NCBI GenBank assembly: GCA_033065855.1
Contig: JAVXUO010001154.1
Span: 1-64,000, forward strand
Source: Escallonia rubra
Taxonomy: Eukaryota; Streptophyta; Magnoliopsida; Escalloniales; Escalloniaceae
Reading direction: 5' to 3'
DNA length: 64,000 bases
The notes under the pieces are model-generated. The model searched no databases. It was not told the DNA's origin and worked only from the letters and a program-made list of their open reading frames with translations. Both the position numbers and the translations under genes were made by a program. Below are positions 20,432 to 32,196 of this stretch, one piece after another; positions within the stretch are counted from its first letter, which is position 1, and every line of letters begins with the position of its first letter.

Positions 20432-23215
20432 CCCCCCCTCAAACTCAAGGTGGGAAAGAACGAGCCAACTGGAGTTTGGAAAACTAACTCTTGAAGTCGC
20501 CCTAGACGATGTGATTTGGTGAAATCTGCCGTTTGATTGAGAGAAGTGACAGAATGTAAGCAAACAGTGCCACGAACAACATGCTAACGCACAAAATGAC
20601 AATCGATCTCAATGTGTTTGGTGCGTTCATGAAACATGTCATTGTGAGTAATCTCAGTGGCATTTCGATTATCACATTATAAAGGTGTAGCAGTAGAATG
20701 TGTAACTCCCATGTCCTCAAGTAGCCAACGCAACCATAAAAGATCCTGGGTTGTATTAGCCAGTGCTCAATATTCAGCTTCTGTACTAGAACGTGCTGTG
20801 AGGGTCTGTTTCTTAATTCTCCTGGAAATAAGAGAGGTACCAAGAAAGAAGCAAAAACCAGTAGTAGAGCGTCGACCGGTAGGATCCCAAGCCCAATCAG
20901 TATCAAATTATGCATGTACGTAGCTCAAGAGAGGAATGAGATGAAAAATGTAAGCGATGAAATAAGGTACCATTGATGTATCGAAGAATATGAAGGACTG
21001 CGAAAAAATGAGTCGTACGAGGAGCAGAGAGAAATTGGCTAACCAAGTGCACAACATATGCAATATCAGCGCGCGTGATGGTCAAGTATACAAGACTGCC
21101 AACCAATGTGCGATACAAAGTAGGATCACAAAGAGGTGTACCATCAAGAGGAGTAAACCTTACATTAGGCTCACGATGAGTAGATGCGGTTTTGCTATCA
21201 GTCAAACTAGCACGAGAAAGGAGATTAGAAGCATATTTAGCTTGAGAAAGATAGTATCCGTCAGAGGTAGTGGAAACTTCAAGTCCAGGAACGTAACTGA
21301 GTTTACCAAGATCTTTCATCTCAAAGTGTTGATTAAGATCTTGCTTGAGAATAGAAATGCCATCAAGATCACTGCCTGTGATAATTATATCATCCACATA
21401 GAGGAGCACAAGTATGATACCCTAGGTAGATTTCTGAATAAAGAGTGCAGAATCATATGCACTTGATGCAAAACCAAATTGCTGCAAAGTGGAATTGAAC
21501 TTGGCAAACCTGGCACGGGGAGCTTGTTTGAGACCATATATTGCACGACGAAGCCGACAAACTTTGTTCGGAGGATGAGAGTATCTTAGAGGAGGCTACA
21601 TATAGACTTCCTCAATGAGATCACCATTAAGAAAGGCATTCTTGACATCCATCTGAAATAAAGGCCACTTGCGAACAGCAGCAACTGCAAGTAAACTACA
21701 AAAAGAGGTAAGGTGAGCTATAAGACTAAATGTTTCTTCGTAGTCAATACCATATTCATGTGTAAAGCCCATTGCTACCAAACCGATCTTATGACCCTCA
21801 ATGGAGCCGTTAGAGCGAGTCTTAATTTTATAGAGCCATTTGCATCCAACGACTATTTTTTCAGGAAGAAGATCAACTAGATCCCAAGTATGGGTTTTAG
21901 CCAGTGCCTGTAACTCATCGTGCATCACTTGCTGCCAAGCAGGATTAGAACTAGCCTCGCGATAAGATTGAGGCTCATGTAAAGAAATAATAGCAAAAAA
22001 ACAATGAAAGTCCTGAGGATATGCTGGAGGTTTTCGTGCCCGCTGTGGACGATCATGAAGGGAATGGGTAGATTCAGTTACCTCAGAGATAGATGGTGGA
22101 CCTTGATCAGGTGTAACAGGATCAGCAAGGAGGGCAGACATCTCAAAAGGGGCCGTAAAGTCATCAGAAGGTGGCATGTGGGTTTCATCAGAGTCATAAA
22201 ATAGCAGAACAAATGAATTAGTAAAAAATGGAACACTGGATGAAGGAGGTAAATGAAAAGAAGAGATAGAGGAGAACATCTTATGTTCCCAGAAAATACC
22301 ATGGCGAGAAATACGTAAACGATTAGAGACGGGATCCCAACACCGATACCCCTTATGTTCAATACCATATCCTATGAAACAACAAAGACGTGCACGAGGT
22401 TCTAATTTTGTATGCTCATGGGGTTGGAGAAGAACGAAACAAGCACAACCAAAGACTTTAAGCATACTATAGTCGGGAGATGACCCATATAGACGATCAT
22501 AGGGAGTTTGATTACCAATTATGGGAGATGGAACACGATTGATGGTATAGACAGCCGTAAGAACAACTTCCCCCCAAAAAATTTCAAGACACTAGGCAGA
22601 ATAAAGTAAAGCACGAATAGTGTCTAGAATGTGTCGATGTTTGCGTTCAGCACACCCATTCTGTCGAGAGGTGCTGGGACACGATCTATGAGTAATGGTT
22701 CCATCCTTTTAAAGAAGCTGGACAATCTCTTCTGATTTGTATTCCATGACATTATCAGTACGAAAAAGCTTAATATTGCGGGAAAATTGAGTTTTGACCA
22801 TGGTAACAAAAGTATGATATATTTGAGATAATTCAAATCGATTTCGCATCAAATATAACCATGTAAAACGAGAATAATCATCAATAAAATAACAAAATAT
22901 TTGGATTCTTCCATAGTAGTGTTTGAAGAAGGCCCCCCCAAATATCAGAGTGAACGAAATCAAATGGAGCAGAAATAGAAGTACTTAAATGAAATGGAAG
23001 TGCAGTTTGTTTAGCAAGCTGACATGATAAAAACTCAAAAATTTTAGAACTGACAACACCTAACAAACCACTAGATACTAGAGGATATAGCCGAGAAAAG
23101 GAAACATGACCTAAACGAGAGTGACACAACTAAAGAGAAATTTGTGAAGCAGCGGAGGCAACAGACTGAGGCAGAATGGTAGGACGATGAGGGATAGATT
23201 AATTGATGAGCTCAA
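20432..23215 (-). pseudogene. Copia element 1 polyprotein relic (pre-integrase to RNase H)
   Basis: Minus-strand order: GAG-pre-integrase (CHSRLGHVSFSRL, about 23130), integrase core (HSDIWG, then FIDDYSRFTWLYL, about 23000-22790), the connector with GYGIEHKGYRCWDP (about 22370), reverse transcriptase (FQMDVKNAFLNGDL near 21640; LLYVDDIIITG near 21395) and RNase H with a WLRWLL-type and TKHIEIDCH segment down to 20500. Damage: a TAG after EEVYM near 21600, a frameshift after the YVDD domain near 20905, stops in RNase H and several in integrase. Gag and the protease are absent: the element is cut at about 23215 where the neighbouring Sirevirus-like element begins. The short LTR and motif style fit an Ale/Retrofit-type lineage, with modest certainty. 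Confidence 0.85.
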
Positions 23216-23560
23216 TGAGATCACCCTTTTGTTCGACCGAATCCAGCAATCGCAAATGGAGAGAAAAATTTTCATTCGACTGAAAATATTTGAGTCGAAT
23301 GAAAATCCACTTTCATTCGATCGAAATAAGCAGTTACGAAGGAAGAACAAAATTTTCGATCGAATGAAAAGTTTTGAGTAGAATGAAAACTCACTTTCAT
23401 TCGACCAAAATAAGCAGTGGCAAAGACAGTTTTTATTCGAAGGAAACTTTAAGGTTTTTGGTCGTCCAAAAACTTTAAAATCGAATGTAAAAAAAAAATC
23501 ATTCAAAGGAAAACTTTTTCCTTCGACTGAAATGATCAGAAACGATGAATTTTCAGCTAA
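23216..23560 (-). other. Sirevirus-like 3' untranslated tail with TTCGA-rich repeats
   Basis: Lies between the end of pol (LGMCDLS, stop about 23558) and the junction with Copia element 1. It is full of variants of TTCATTCGAYYGAA, including the palindrome TTCGATCGAA. The same motif family occurs in the 5' LTR (28960-29340). It has no coding character although one strand stays open for about 150 codons. Confidence 0.6.
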
Positions 23561-26520
23561 GATCACACATTCCTAAGCGACGAGGAAGATAACAAAAAGA
23601 AGATTCCGCTAGAGGTTTGGTAAAAATATATGCGAGCTGATCTCCGGAACCAACTTTCTTGAGTTCTATTAAACCTTTTTGAACATTGTCTCGAAGAAAG
23701 TGGTGACGAATATCGATGTGCTTAGTGCTAGAGTGTTGGACATGATTTTTACTTATATGAATAGCGCTACTACTATCGTACATAATAGGAATATGATCTA
23801 TTGTGACACCGAAATCCCGTAAAGTTTGATGCATCCACAGTACTTGGGCATAACAGCTTCCAGCCGCAACATATTTCGCCTCAGCTGTGGAGAGAGCCAC
23901 ATATGTCTGTTTCTTACTGTGCCGTGACACTAATGCATAACCAAGAAATTGACAAGTGCCACTAGTACTCTTACGAACGACAAGACAACCGGCATAATCA
24001 GAATCGGATATAGATCTAGAGAGGAATTACGAGGATACCAAAGTCCTACATTTAAAGTCCTAGAGATATATTTGAAAATACGTTTAACCGCAGTAAGATG
24101 AGATTCTTTGGGATAAGCTTGAAAACGGGTAAGATAAAGTAAACTACCAATCATCCCCTTGTAAAGTTTGTTATCAACATCTTTACCATTTTCATCTTTG
24201 ACAAGATTAACGCTAGGAGAAATAGGGGTACCTCTAGGTTTAGCATTATCCAAACCAAACATTTTCAAAAGCTCTTGTGTGTACTTGGACTGACTTATGA
24301 AGATTCCTTCATTTGATTGTTTGATCTGAAGTTCGAGGTAAAATGTGAGTTCTCCCATCAGACTCATCTTGAACTCCATGCGCATACTCTCAGCAAACTC
24401 TTGACATAGATCATTGTTAGCGGCACCAAAAATAATGTCATCAACATAAATTTGAACTATTAAAATGTGAGAGTTACGGATTTTCGTAAAGAGAGTGGTA
24501 TCGACTTTGCCACGAGAAAAACCATGATCAATGAGGAAACTGCTAAGACGATCGTACCAAGCTCGAGGAGCTTGTTTAAGACCGTACAAAGACTTTTTTA
24601 GCTTAAAAACATGATTGGGGTATTTTTCGTTTTCAAAACCGAAAGGTTGTTTAACAAACACTTCCTCCTGAATTACCCCATTCAAGAAGGCACTTTTTAC
24701 ATCCATTTGATTTTTTTTGAAGTTTAAGTGACATGAAAATGACAAAAGCATACGGATAGCTTCAAGTCGAGCAACTGGGGCAAATGTTTCATCAAAATCA
24801 ACCCTTTCGACTTGATTGTATCATTGAGCAACTAGTCTAGCCTTGTTACGAACAATATGGCCATCTTCATCAAGTTCGTTTTGAAAAACCCACTTGGTTT
24901 CAATGACTTTTTGTTGAACAAGAGGCAGAACTAGTGACCAAACATCGCTTCCTCAAATTGATTTAGCTCGTCTTGCATGGCAAGGATCCACTCAACATCT
25001 TTTAGAGCCTCTGAAATATTTTTAGGCTCTATTTGAGAAAGAAAAGCAAAATCCGCACAGAAAAGATTTACCGTAGATCATGTCGTAACTCCACGTTCAA
25101 CATTACCGATTACTTGTTCTAATGGGTGATTGGAGGAATATCTCCAGCTTTTTGGAAGAGGCTGAGTCTCGGCATTATTGTTGTGTGAAGATGTTGAACA
25201 CTCCTTCTCAGTTGAGGAGACATTGAGTTTATTATTCAAGTCCAGGGAGAGTTCCTCACAATCATCACCTGCATTCTCACTTGGTTTTTCGATGTTAGAT
25301 TCTTCAAATACAACATGCATAGATTCTTCAACTGTAAGAGTTCTACGATTATAGATTCTATATGCTCTACTTTTTAAAGAATAACCAATAAATATTCCCT
25401 CATTAGATTTCGCATCAAACTTTCTCAAGTTCTCACGATTGTTCAAAATAAAACATTTGCAACAAAAAAACGTTGAAATAATCGATTTTTGATTTTCGAC
25501 TTGAGAAAAGCTCATAAGGAGTTTTGTCAAGAATAGGTCTGATGAGTATCCTGTTCAACACGTAACAGGAAGTGCTGACGGCTTCGGCCCAAAAATATTT
25601 TGGCAAGGAGTTTTCATGAAGCATGGTTCTGGCCATTTCTTGAATAGTTTGATTCTTTCTCTCTACAACCCCATTTTGTTGGGGTGTCCGAGGAGCTGAA
25701 AACTCATGAGAAATGCCATTTCAAACACAAAAAGGAATGAAATCTTTTTCAAATTCACCACCATGATCACTTCGAATTTTTACAAGCTTCAACTCCTCAT
25801 TTTGAAGTTGCTTTACAAGACTGAATTTTTTTTCAAAAGTTTCATCCTTATGAGTTAGAAAAAGAACCCAAGTGTACCTTGAAAAATCGTCAACAATGAC
25901 GAAGACATAAAATTTTTCACCTAGGCTGGCATTTCTTGTGGGTCCAAAAAGATCATGCATCACAAAACTTATCCTTGATAAACTTTAACTTTGGTAAGCC
26001 TCTGACAAGCTCTTTCGAGAGAAGTTTCTTGATTAAATCCATGTGAACATGACCTAATCTACAATGTCACAACCAAATATCATTATGTTGAACAGAGAGA
26101 CAAACTTCACAAGAAGAGTCAGATACATCAAAAGATAAAGTATAGATGTTACCATCTCTTTTACCAACCAAGGTGCCTCCATCCGAGGCATGACTGATTA
26201 GGCATTGATCGCCGTTGAACTGAACTTTGTGTCCACTATAGATTAGTTGACTGATACTTATCAAATTGAACTTTAAATTGTCAACCAAGGATACATTATC
26301 GATAGATATTGAACCGGTGCCAATTTTACCTTTACCAATGATCTTCCCATTTGAGTTGTCTCCGAAAGTAACAAGTCCTCCATTCTTCAGAGTGATATGA
26401 GAAAATAGTGAGTGATCACCGGTCGTATGCCTTGAACATCCGCTGTCGAGGATCCATTTGTTTGAATCCACCTTTGCTTTCAAGCATACCTACAACATAT
26501 TCTGGTTTCATTCCTTTAGG
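23561..26520 (-). pseudogene. Sirevirus-like pol: protease, integrase, reverse transcriptase, RNase H
   Basis: The protease motif WILDSGCSRHTTG is at about 26450. It is followed by GAG-pre-integrase (RLGHVHMDLIKKL, about 26060), integrase core (HDLFGPTRNASLG, then IRSDHGGEFE, about 25950-25740; NGVVERKN-like region about 25690), RT (QMDVKSAFLNG about 24700; IYVDDIIFG about 24440) and RNase H (KKQTYVALSTAEAKY about 23900, TKHIDIRHHFLRD about 23720). Between the pre-integrase HLRLGH region and the core, the Cys-pair segment normally present is missing, consistent with a deletion of roughly 80-90 bases near 25970. Further damage includes stops near 25080 and 24820 and a frameshift at about 23930. 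Domain order IN-RT-RH is Copia-type. Not functional. Confidence 0.85.
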
Positions 26521-28280
26521 TACCCATACTTTGTCGGGTCCTGGAAGATTAGATAAATAAAATTTTGGCACCCAAACTTGCTTTATTTATTTTTAGTAAT
26601 AGAAGGAGATAGTTGATTTCTGACAGCATTAAGAGGAAATTTTTAATTAAGTACCCTTTCTTGTTACACACTGTACAGAATGTGAATGGTGAGAAGGAAG
26701 CTAAATTTTTGTAATCCTTTCGCTTCTTTGAGGGGTTGTAACCAATTCCATTTTTTCTCAAAAACACATCTTTGTCTTTTTAAAAGAATATCCAAATTCT
26801 CTCTTCCTTGGGTAAAATTTGAAAGAATAAAGTTCAGATCTTCAATTTCCTTTTCTAAATTCCTTTTTTGTATAGAGATTTCTTCCAGTTGAGATTTTAA
26901 AAATTCGTTTTCAACTGCAACTTTTACTTCTATGAGGGAATGGATTTCAGAAGACAAATAGGAATTATCCTTCTTAGAAGTAATCAAATCATTTTTTAGA
27001 AAAACGTTTTCAGAAATATAAAGCTCAACTTTTTCTTCTAACTCTTTCTTTTCACCTTCCAGCTCATCAACAATGTTTATCAAGGAAAGAGCCTCACTTT
27101 TGAGATCAGCATTTTTAACTTTTAACTTTTCATGATTTTTACTAAGTTATAGAAAGGCTGACTTGAGCTCATTATAATCAAAAATTTTTGAGATTACCTT
27201 ATCAGGCTGATCATCCTTGGCCATGAAGCAAAGCTGAGCCACGTCATCATCTTCGCTTGTTTCTTTATCACTCTCTTCAGAGTCATCCCAAGTCAGCAAG
27301 GCTTTTCTGGGTTTGAACTTCTTCTCCTTGAAGTCTCGACTATTACTGCTTCCAGTTTTATTCTTAAGTTGCGGACAATACTCTTTGATGTGCCTAGTTC
27401 TGTCGCATTCATAGTAAGCATCAGAATTTTCCTTTACATTCCAATCACCATTATTTCTCTAATATAATTGGTTTGTATGATTTCTCATATTTTTTCCATC
27501 TCGTTTGCTTGTGAGAAACTTCTTGAACCTTCGAGTGATAAGAGCCATTTTAGGATCATAATCATCATTGCTCTCTGCAGATTCATGAGAGGTCTCAGCT
27601 TTAAGCGCTAAGTTCTTCTTCTTGGAGGTGGTTTCTTCTTCGTCATGAATCTTCATTGTGATTTCATGAGTCATTAGAGAACCCACCAATTCTTCCAACT
27701 TCAGCACATTCAAGTCTTTTACTTCTTCAATGGCTGTGAGTTTTGCTTCCCATCTCTTTGGAAGAGATCTAAGAACTTTTTAGACAACTTCTTTTTCTGG
27801 GTAGCTTTTACCCAAAAGCTTCAGTCCATTTATAATGAGTGTCAACCTGGAGTACATCTCATTTATGGACTCGTGCTCCTTTATCTTGAAGGCTTCATAC
27901 TGCTGGACCAACATGTTGATCTTGGTCTCTTTCACCTGATTTGTACCTTCATGAATGACCTCCAACAACCTCCACATTTCTCTAGATGTCTCACATGCTG
28001 AGACATGATTGTACTCATTCATGTTAAGGCCACAGCTGATAATGTTCTTTGCTTTATCATCCATGGAGAAAATATGTGCCTTATGAGCGTCCATTTTGAG
28101 AATTCCTTTTGGAATCTTGGTTCCGTCTGGTCCATCCTTCATCGGAATTATAGGACTATTCTCTACAACATACCACACGTGTGTATCCTACCTCAGAAAA
28201 TTTCTCATACGATTTTTCCAGTAGCTGTAGTTGTCGTTCTTCGACAAAGGTGGCCTGGTGGTTGCTGATCCTTCTTCCAT
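26521..28280 (-). pseudogene. Sirevirus-like Gag relic with coiled coil
   Basis: Starts with ATG at 28280 (MEEGSATTRPPLSKNDNYSYWKNRM begins the retrotran_gag N-terminus; only part is quoted as a landmark). The UBN2-type capsid region (AKNIISCGLN, then LVQQYEAFKIKEHESI) follows. The CCHC zinc knuckle is degraded: the first Cys is Tyr in YYECDRTRHIKEYC (about 27410). A Lys/Glu-rich coiled coil follows (about 27080-26790). A C-terminal coiled coil is characteristic of Sirevirus Gag. Damage: TAG at about 28188, a stop at about 27780, and frame changes near 27450 and 27120. Confidence 0.8.
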
Positions 28281-28333
28281 AATGCGATCTTTAGTTCTAG
28301 ACGATTAAGTGAAAAGAAAATACCAGAGCACAC

Positions 28334-28348
28334 GGCTCTAATACCACT
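28334..28348 (-). other. Primer-binding site of the Sirevirus-like element
   Basis: Directly downstream of the LTR end (…CCTACA) the minus strand reads AGTGGTATTAGAGCC, one base different from the GTGGTATCAGAGC site complementary to initiator tRNA-Met that plant Copia elements usually carry. Confidence 0.75.
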
Positions 28349-29668
28349 TGTAGGTCCCTAAGTACACCTAGGGGGGGGGGGTGAATATGTGTTTTACAAC
28401 TTTGAGTAGAAATTATAAAATGAAATTACAAAGTAATGACATAAGTAATAATAATAAATCAACAAAGAGATTTATATTGGTTCGGCCCCACCGGCCTACG
28501 TCCAGTCCTCGAGCACTCCACACAAGGGAGACCTACTCGAGCCTTCCACTAACCAGCTAGCTTTGGGTGCTAGCTCAAACCGCAGTATAATTTTTGAAAC
28601 CCTTTCAAGGTTTCCAACAGTTTACAATTGAAAAGAAATTTACAATGTAATACAACAGATAAACTCCTTCTTGAGTAGATGTTACAATGAATAATGTAAG
28701 ACTAAGCCTTCTCAGGTGGGAAGATCTACATTCTTTCAAGAACCAAAACTAAGAAGTTTACAATAAACTTTCTCAAAGATGAACTCACTCAATAGAGAAT
28801 AGATGAATGTGTGAGAATAAGATGAGAGAGTATTTTGAGAGAAGTAAGATAGATTTTCAAGAGATTGGCAAGAAGTCTATTAAATGCTCTCAAGGATCAT
28901 TTTTTATAGTAGAGAAGAAAAAGATCCGTTATGAAGGGAAAGCCTAAAAAAAGATTCGAATGAAACATAGGTTTGATTCGAATGAAAGTACATCTATGAG
29001 AAATCGGTTGAATGAAAAGTCAGTGAGAAGAGATGTTAAAGGCAATGAAGAATTAATTCGAATGAAAAATGCATTTCATTCAACTGAAAACTTTGGTTCG
29101 ACCGAAAACTTTGGCTTCGACCAAAAACTTCGACTTCAACCGAAAAGTTTGGCTTCGACCGAAAGATTTTGGCTTCGACCGAAATTCTTGGCTTCGACCA
29201 AAAAGGTTTATCTTTGACCGAAAAGTTTAACTTCGACTGAAAAGGTTTAGCTTCAACCAAAAAGTTTAACGTTGACTGAAAAGGTCGACCGAAAAGTTTA
29301 ACTTCGACTGAAAAGGTTTAGCTTCGACCGAAAACTCTTTTTAGGACAAGATAAGAAAAACTGCACGATTGAGTCAAATGGAAATAGTTTGCCTTCGAAT
29401 AAAACTTTCAGATTTTGGTTCTTTACTTGAATTTCTGGGAGATCTTTTAAGGACTTAGAACCAATACAAAAAAGATAAAAAAATACTTCAGTCACTACAT
29501 CTTCAATGTGGTCCGAGTTCAAGTCCAAGTCCAAGTCCAAGCTTTGTCCAAGGCAAGATCGTTGGCTTCGTTTGATTAGGATAAATCCTGAAATATTTAT
29601 CTTAATAATTTTGTTAGTTTAATGTTAGAAATAATCAATTTAGAATCATCAAAATCGATAAGTCAACA
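28349..29668 (-). mobile_element. 5' LTR of the Sirevirus-like element (1320 bp)
   Basis: On the minus strand it begins TGTTGACTTATCG and ends CCTACA next to the primer-binding site, so it has TG...CA ends. Length suits the lineage. It contains a G-run (28371-28381 as G on the plus strand), a GC-richer block near 28490-28590 and the TTCGACCGAA repeat array. Confidence 0.75.
29045..29340. repeat. Degenerate 17-19 bp tandem array inside the Sirevirus-like LTR
   Basis: Variants of GGCTTCGACCGAAAAGTTT follow each other about a dozen times, alternating with TTAACTTCGACTGAAAAGG forms at the right end. Adjacent units differ by one to four bases. Confidence 0.8.
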
Positions 29669-29879
29669 ATCTCTGTATAAGAAGAAAGAGTTATTGGATA
29701 CATCTGAGGCTCAACAAAGGTAGAGAATAAAGAGACATCACCTATCAAGATCTACCTAGGCTCGAGATCCTAAGGGAAGAGGTGTCCATGCCAACCTCGA
29801 AGCTCTATCTCCAGAACTACCAAGGGTTCTTACGATGGGATCCTGAGGGATAAGCCCTCCATGCCTTAACTCTTATTAT

Positions 29880-30693
29880 GAAAGGGAATTATCAATGCTA
29901 AGACCACCCTTCCACTTTATGTGATCGATAAGTTTCTTTGTGAGTGCATCTAGAATGAGGATGTTCTTCTTTTCAAAGTCCTTACAGAACCCATTCCATT
30001 TTCGAGGAAACTCTTATGTGCCACTTGGTCGCTGCATGAAGAAGTACCTTAAATGCCGGCCTTTGTTGGACATAGGCCTTTCATTGAGCATTCTAAGCTT
30101 GTTGTGGATATAATACCACCTAACACTTCGTGCCACGTTCTTCAGATAGCATATTTTGAAGTACAATTTCATGAAGTCCTTGATTTCCACCTTATATCCT
30201 GATGTTTGCATAAGGTAGATGAGGCCGACCAGCTTTCTCCACCCATTAAGAACGAGCTTGCCTGGTGCCATCCGGTAGTAATTGAAGAAGGCAAGGGTGA
30301 ACGGAGGTAAAAGAAACATGTATCTTGATCTAATCTGCCTCTCATAGACTCTAGTCTCTAAATTCGTGCCATAATTAATAGATTCTTAAATCGCTAGAAC
30401 CCGAGCAGAGAATCCATGTGGAAGCAGAAAATCCTCCAGTAACTCCCATATCTCCACCTTGGTCATCTTGATCCTCTTCTCATTAGGGATATACCAAATC
30501 TCTTCGTCATGTTTCTCTTCAGCCTCATCTTTAATGACCCCATAGGGCATCTTTACATGGGAGGGAAGTACATAGTTGGGGATTGAAAGTTCCTACCCTA
30601 CTCCTAGAGGTTGAAGTGCCTACTTGAGAGGATCTACTCTCAGACTCACTTTCTAGGGGACTCTCTGTGGAACTACTTGACGAAGATGAAGTC
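29880..30693 (-). pseudogene. Antisense accessory gene relic of Tat element 2 (Transposase_28-like)
   Basis: Minus-strand translation from the ATG at about 30693 begins with a Ser-rich stretch (MTSSSSSSSTESP). After frame changes it shows MFLLPPFTLAFFNYYRMAP, WRKLVGLIYLMQTSGYK, WYYIHNKLRMLNERPMSNKG and RHLRYFFM. The same landmarks occur at 57254-57040 in the larger element. This matches the plant 'putative gypsy-type transposon' family (Pfam PF04195 style, ending KGWKKRFFF in other plants). The C-terminal part continues to about 29880 (DFEKKNILILDALTKKLIDHIK) after a frameshift. Several stops between 30620 and 30320 make it inactive. Confidence 0.7.
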
Positions 30694-30959
30694 ATTATGT
30701 AACATTCTTCTAATTGTAACTATGAAAGCAAAAAGTAAACGCTGAACAGGAAAACAAGAAGATAAGGGAGACTTACTTATTAAAGAGAGACCAAACTTTG
30801 AGAGAATGATGAGTAGAGGGAAAATGAGGCTAGTGAGCCCAATATATAGAGATCAGCTATGGTAATAGCCCCTAAATTGGCAGCAAACATTCATTGCGTA
30901 TGCAAACTTTTGAAACTCCTACCTGTTTAACTCCACGACACGTGTTGAGTACGGAAAAA

Positions 30960-31640
30960 GAGAGCAAGATGCTCGAACATCTTGTCTAAGGCTTAGCATC
31001 CAAATAGGATGCTAGAGCAAGCTGCCCGAGCAAGGTGCTCAAGAATCTTGCCTAAAGGCTTATCCGAGCAGGATGCCCGAGCAAACTGCCAGAATGAGGT
31101 GCTCAAGCATCAGAGCAAGATACTCGTGCAGCCAGTCCGAGTAGGGTGCTCAAGCATATTATCTTGCTTAAAGGCTTATCTGAGTAGGATGCCCGTATAG
31201 CTCGCCCGCGTAACATACTTGCGCAACATGCCCGCTTAGCTTACCCGCCCAACTTACTTGAACAGCGTGCCTGAACAGCATATCCATGCAACATGCTCAA
31301 GTAACTTGGCCGAGTAGCATGCCAGTGTAGCTTGCCCATGCAGCGTGCTCGAGTAGTATGCATGCACAACTTGCCCAAAGAGCATGCCTGAGCAGCACGC
31401 TCGCACGGCTCTTCCAAGCAGCATGCCCGTGCATTTCGCTCGGGCAGCATGACAACGCAGCTTGGCTGAATAGAACCTCCGAGCAGCTTGCCCGAGCAGA
31501 GCTCACGAGCTGCTCGCCCGAGCAGACCTCCCAAGTAGCTCGTTCAAGCACCATTTTGGTTGAGTGCCCAAGCAACAAGCCTGTGTGGATATTCCAAACA
31601 ACTTACTTGAAAGTCGAGCATAGTTCAGATCCTCAGGTGA
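30960..31640. repeat. Diverged GCCCGAGC-type repeat array of Tat element 2
   Basis: Short units of about 20-35 bp built on variants of AGCATGCCCGAGCAGCTTGC are strung along about 680 bp. Best-preserved pieces are near 31490-31530 (GCTTGCCCGAGCAGAGC and GCTCGCCCGAGCAGACC). Position, just before the polypurine tract and LTR, matches the 57955-58520 array of the larger element. Open frames over it on both strands are by-products. Confidence 0.75.
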
Positions 31641-31720
31641 AACATTCTAGTTGCATCGCTCCTGCCTGAACTCTTTTTCCCCTATTTACTTTCGTCTGCC
31701 CTGAAAGAGCAGAAAAAAAT

Positions 31721-32196
31721 GCGGGGGGGGGGGGGGGGGATTCTGATATGGCTAAAAATATTCCTCCATCTAGAGTACAACACGTGTTAGGCCTGACTCA
31801 TAGTCATTCTGGTCAACTCCAATTTTTTTGGTTACCATATTGGTGAAGTTAGGATTCTAAAGGCATCCTAACTCGATCATCACGAATACTAATGTGATCC
31901 TTAAAGATCCTAACACAATCTTAATTAATCTAGCCTGAGGCCCTTGCCTACAGAATCCTAGTCCTACTAGGGTTATCTTCCATCGTCTATATAAAGAGGA
32001 TGACCCCTCAAGTACGTGGACAGATACACCCACATGCACCCAGTGCATTATTGCTCTCTAGAGTTCAACCCCTGAAGCCGCGCTCTGACTTTCGCATCAG
32101 AGGGTGTCCCGCCACAACCCTACGCAGCGGTCACTCCATATTCTATCTTATAGGTCCATACTCCGACTGTGGTTCCCGATCAAACTTTTAGCAACA
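31721..32196 (+). mobile_element. 3' LTR of Tat element 2 with polypurine tract
   Basis: The LTR is 31744-32196 (453 bp), starting TGATATGGCTAAAAATATT and ending TTTTAGCAACA. It is preceded by a purine tract AAAAAATGCGGG extended to a long G run (31722-31740). It shares the start TGATAT-GCTAAAAATA, the CACGTG box (31781-31786), the TATATAAAG box (about 31989) and the end GTTCCCGAT...GCAACA with the LTRs of the larger element. The target duplication cannot be tested because the 5' LTR is absent. Confidence 0.75.

Larger units (their letters stand above)
23216..29668 (-). mobile_element. Sirevirus-like Copia retrotransposon, 3' LTR missing
   Basis: Minus-strand order is 5' LTR (29668-28349), primer-binding site (28348-28334), gag (28280-26521), pol (26520-23561) and an untranslated tail (23560-23216). 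A long gag with a C-terminal coiled coil and the RNase H ending typical of this group (SRHSKKQTYVALSTAEAKY) support the Sirevirus lineage. The tail ends abruptly against Copia element 1 and no 3' LTR is present. The bases after the 5' LTR are ATCTC (29669-29673); the partner target duplication is lost. Confidence 0.85.
29669..32196 (+). mobile_element. Truncated Tat-type Gypsy element 2 (3' end only)
   Basis: Read on the plus strand, this fragment has the same 3' architecture as the complete element at 46536-59061: an antisense gene relic, an array of GCCCGAGC-rich repeats, a polypurine tract and an LTR. gag and pol are missing; the left edge coincides with the LTR edge of the Sirevirus-like element. 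It belongs to a different subfamily, since repeats and LTR differ strongly from those of the larger element. Confidence 0.75.

Noticed and set aside
31009-31669. Ala/Cys-rich proteins on both strands
   Set aside because: They are by-products of the GCCCGAGC-type repeat array.
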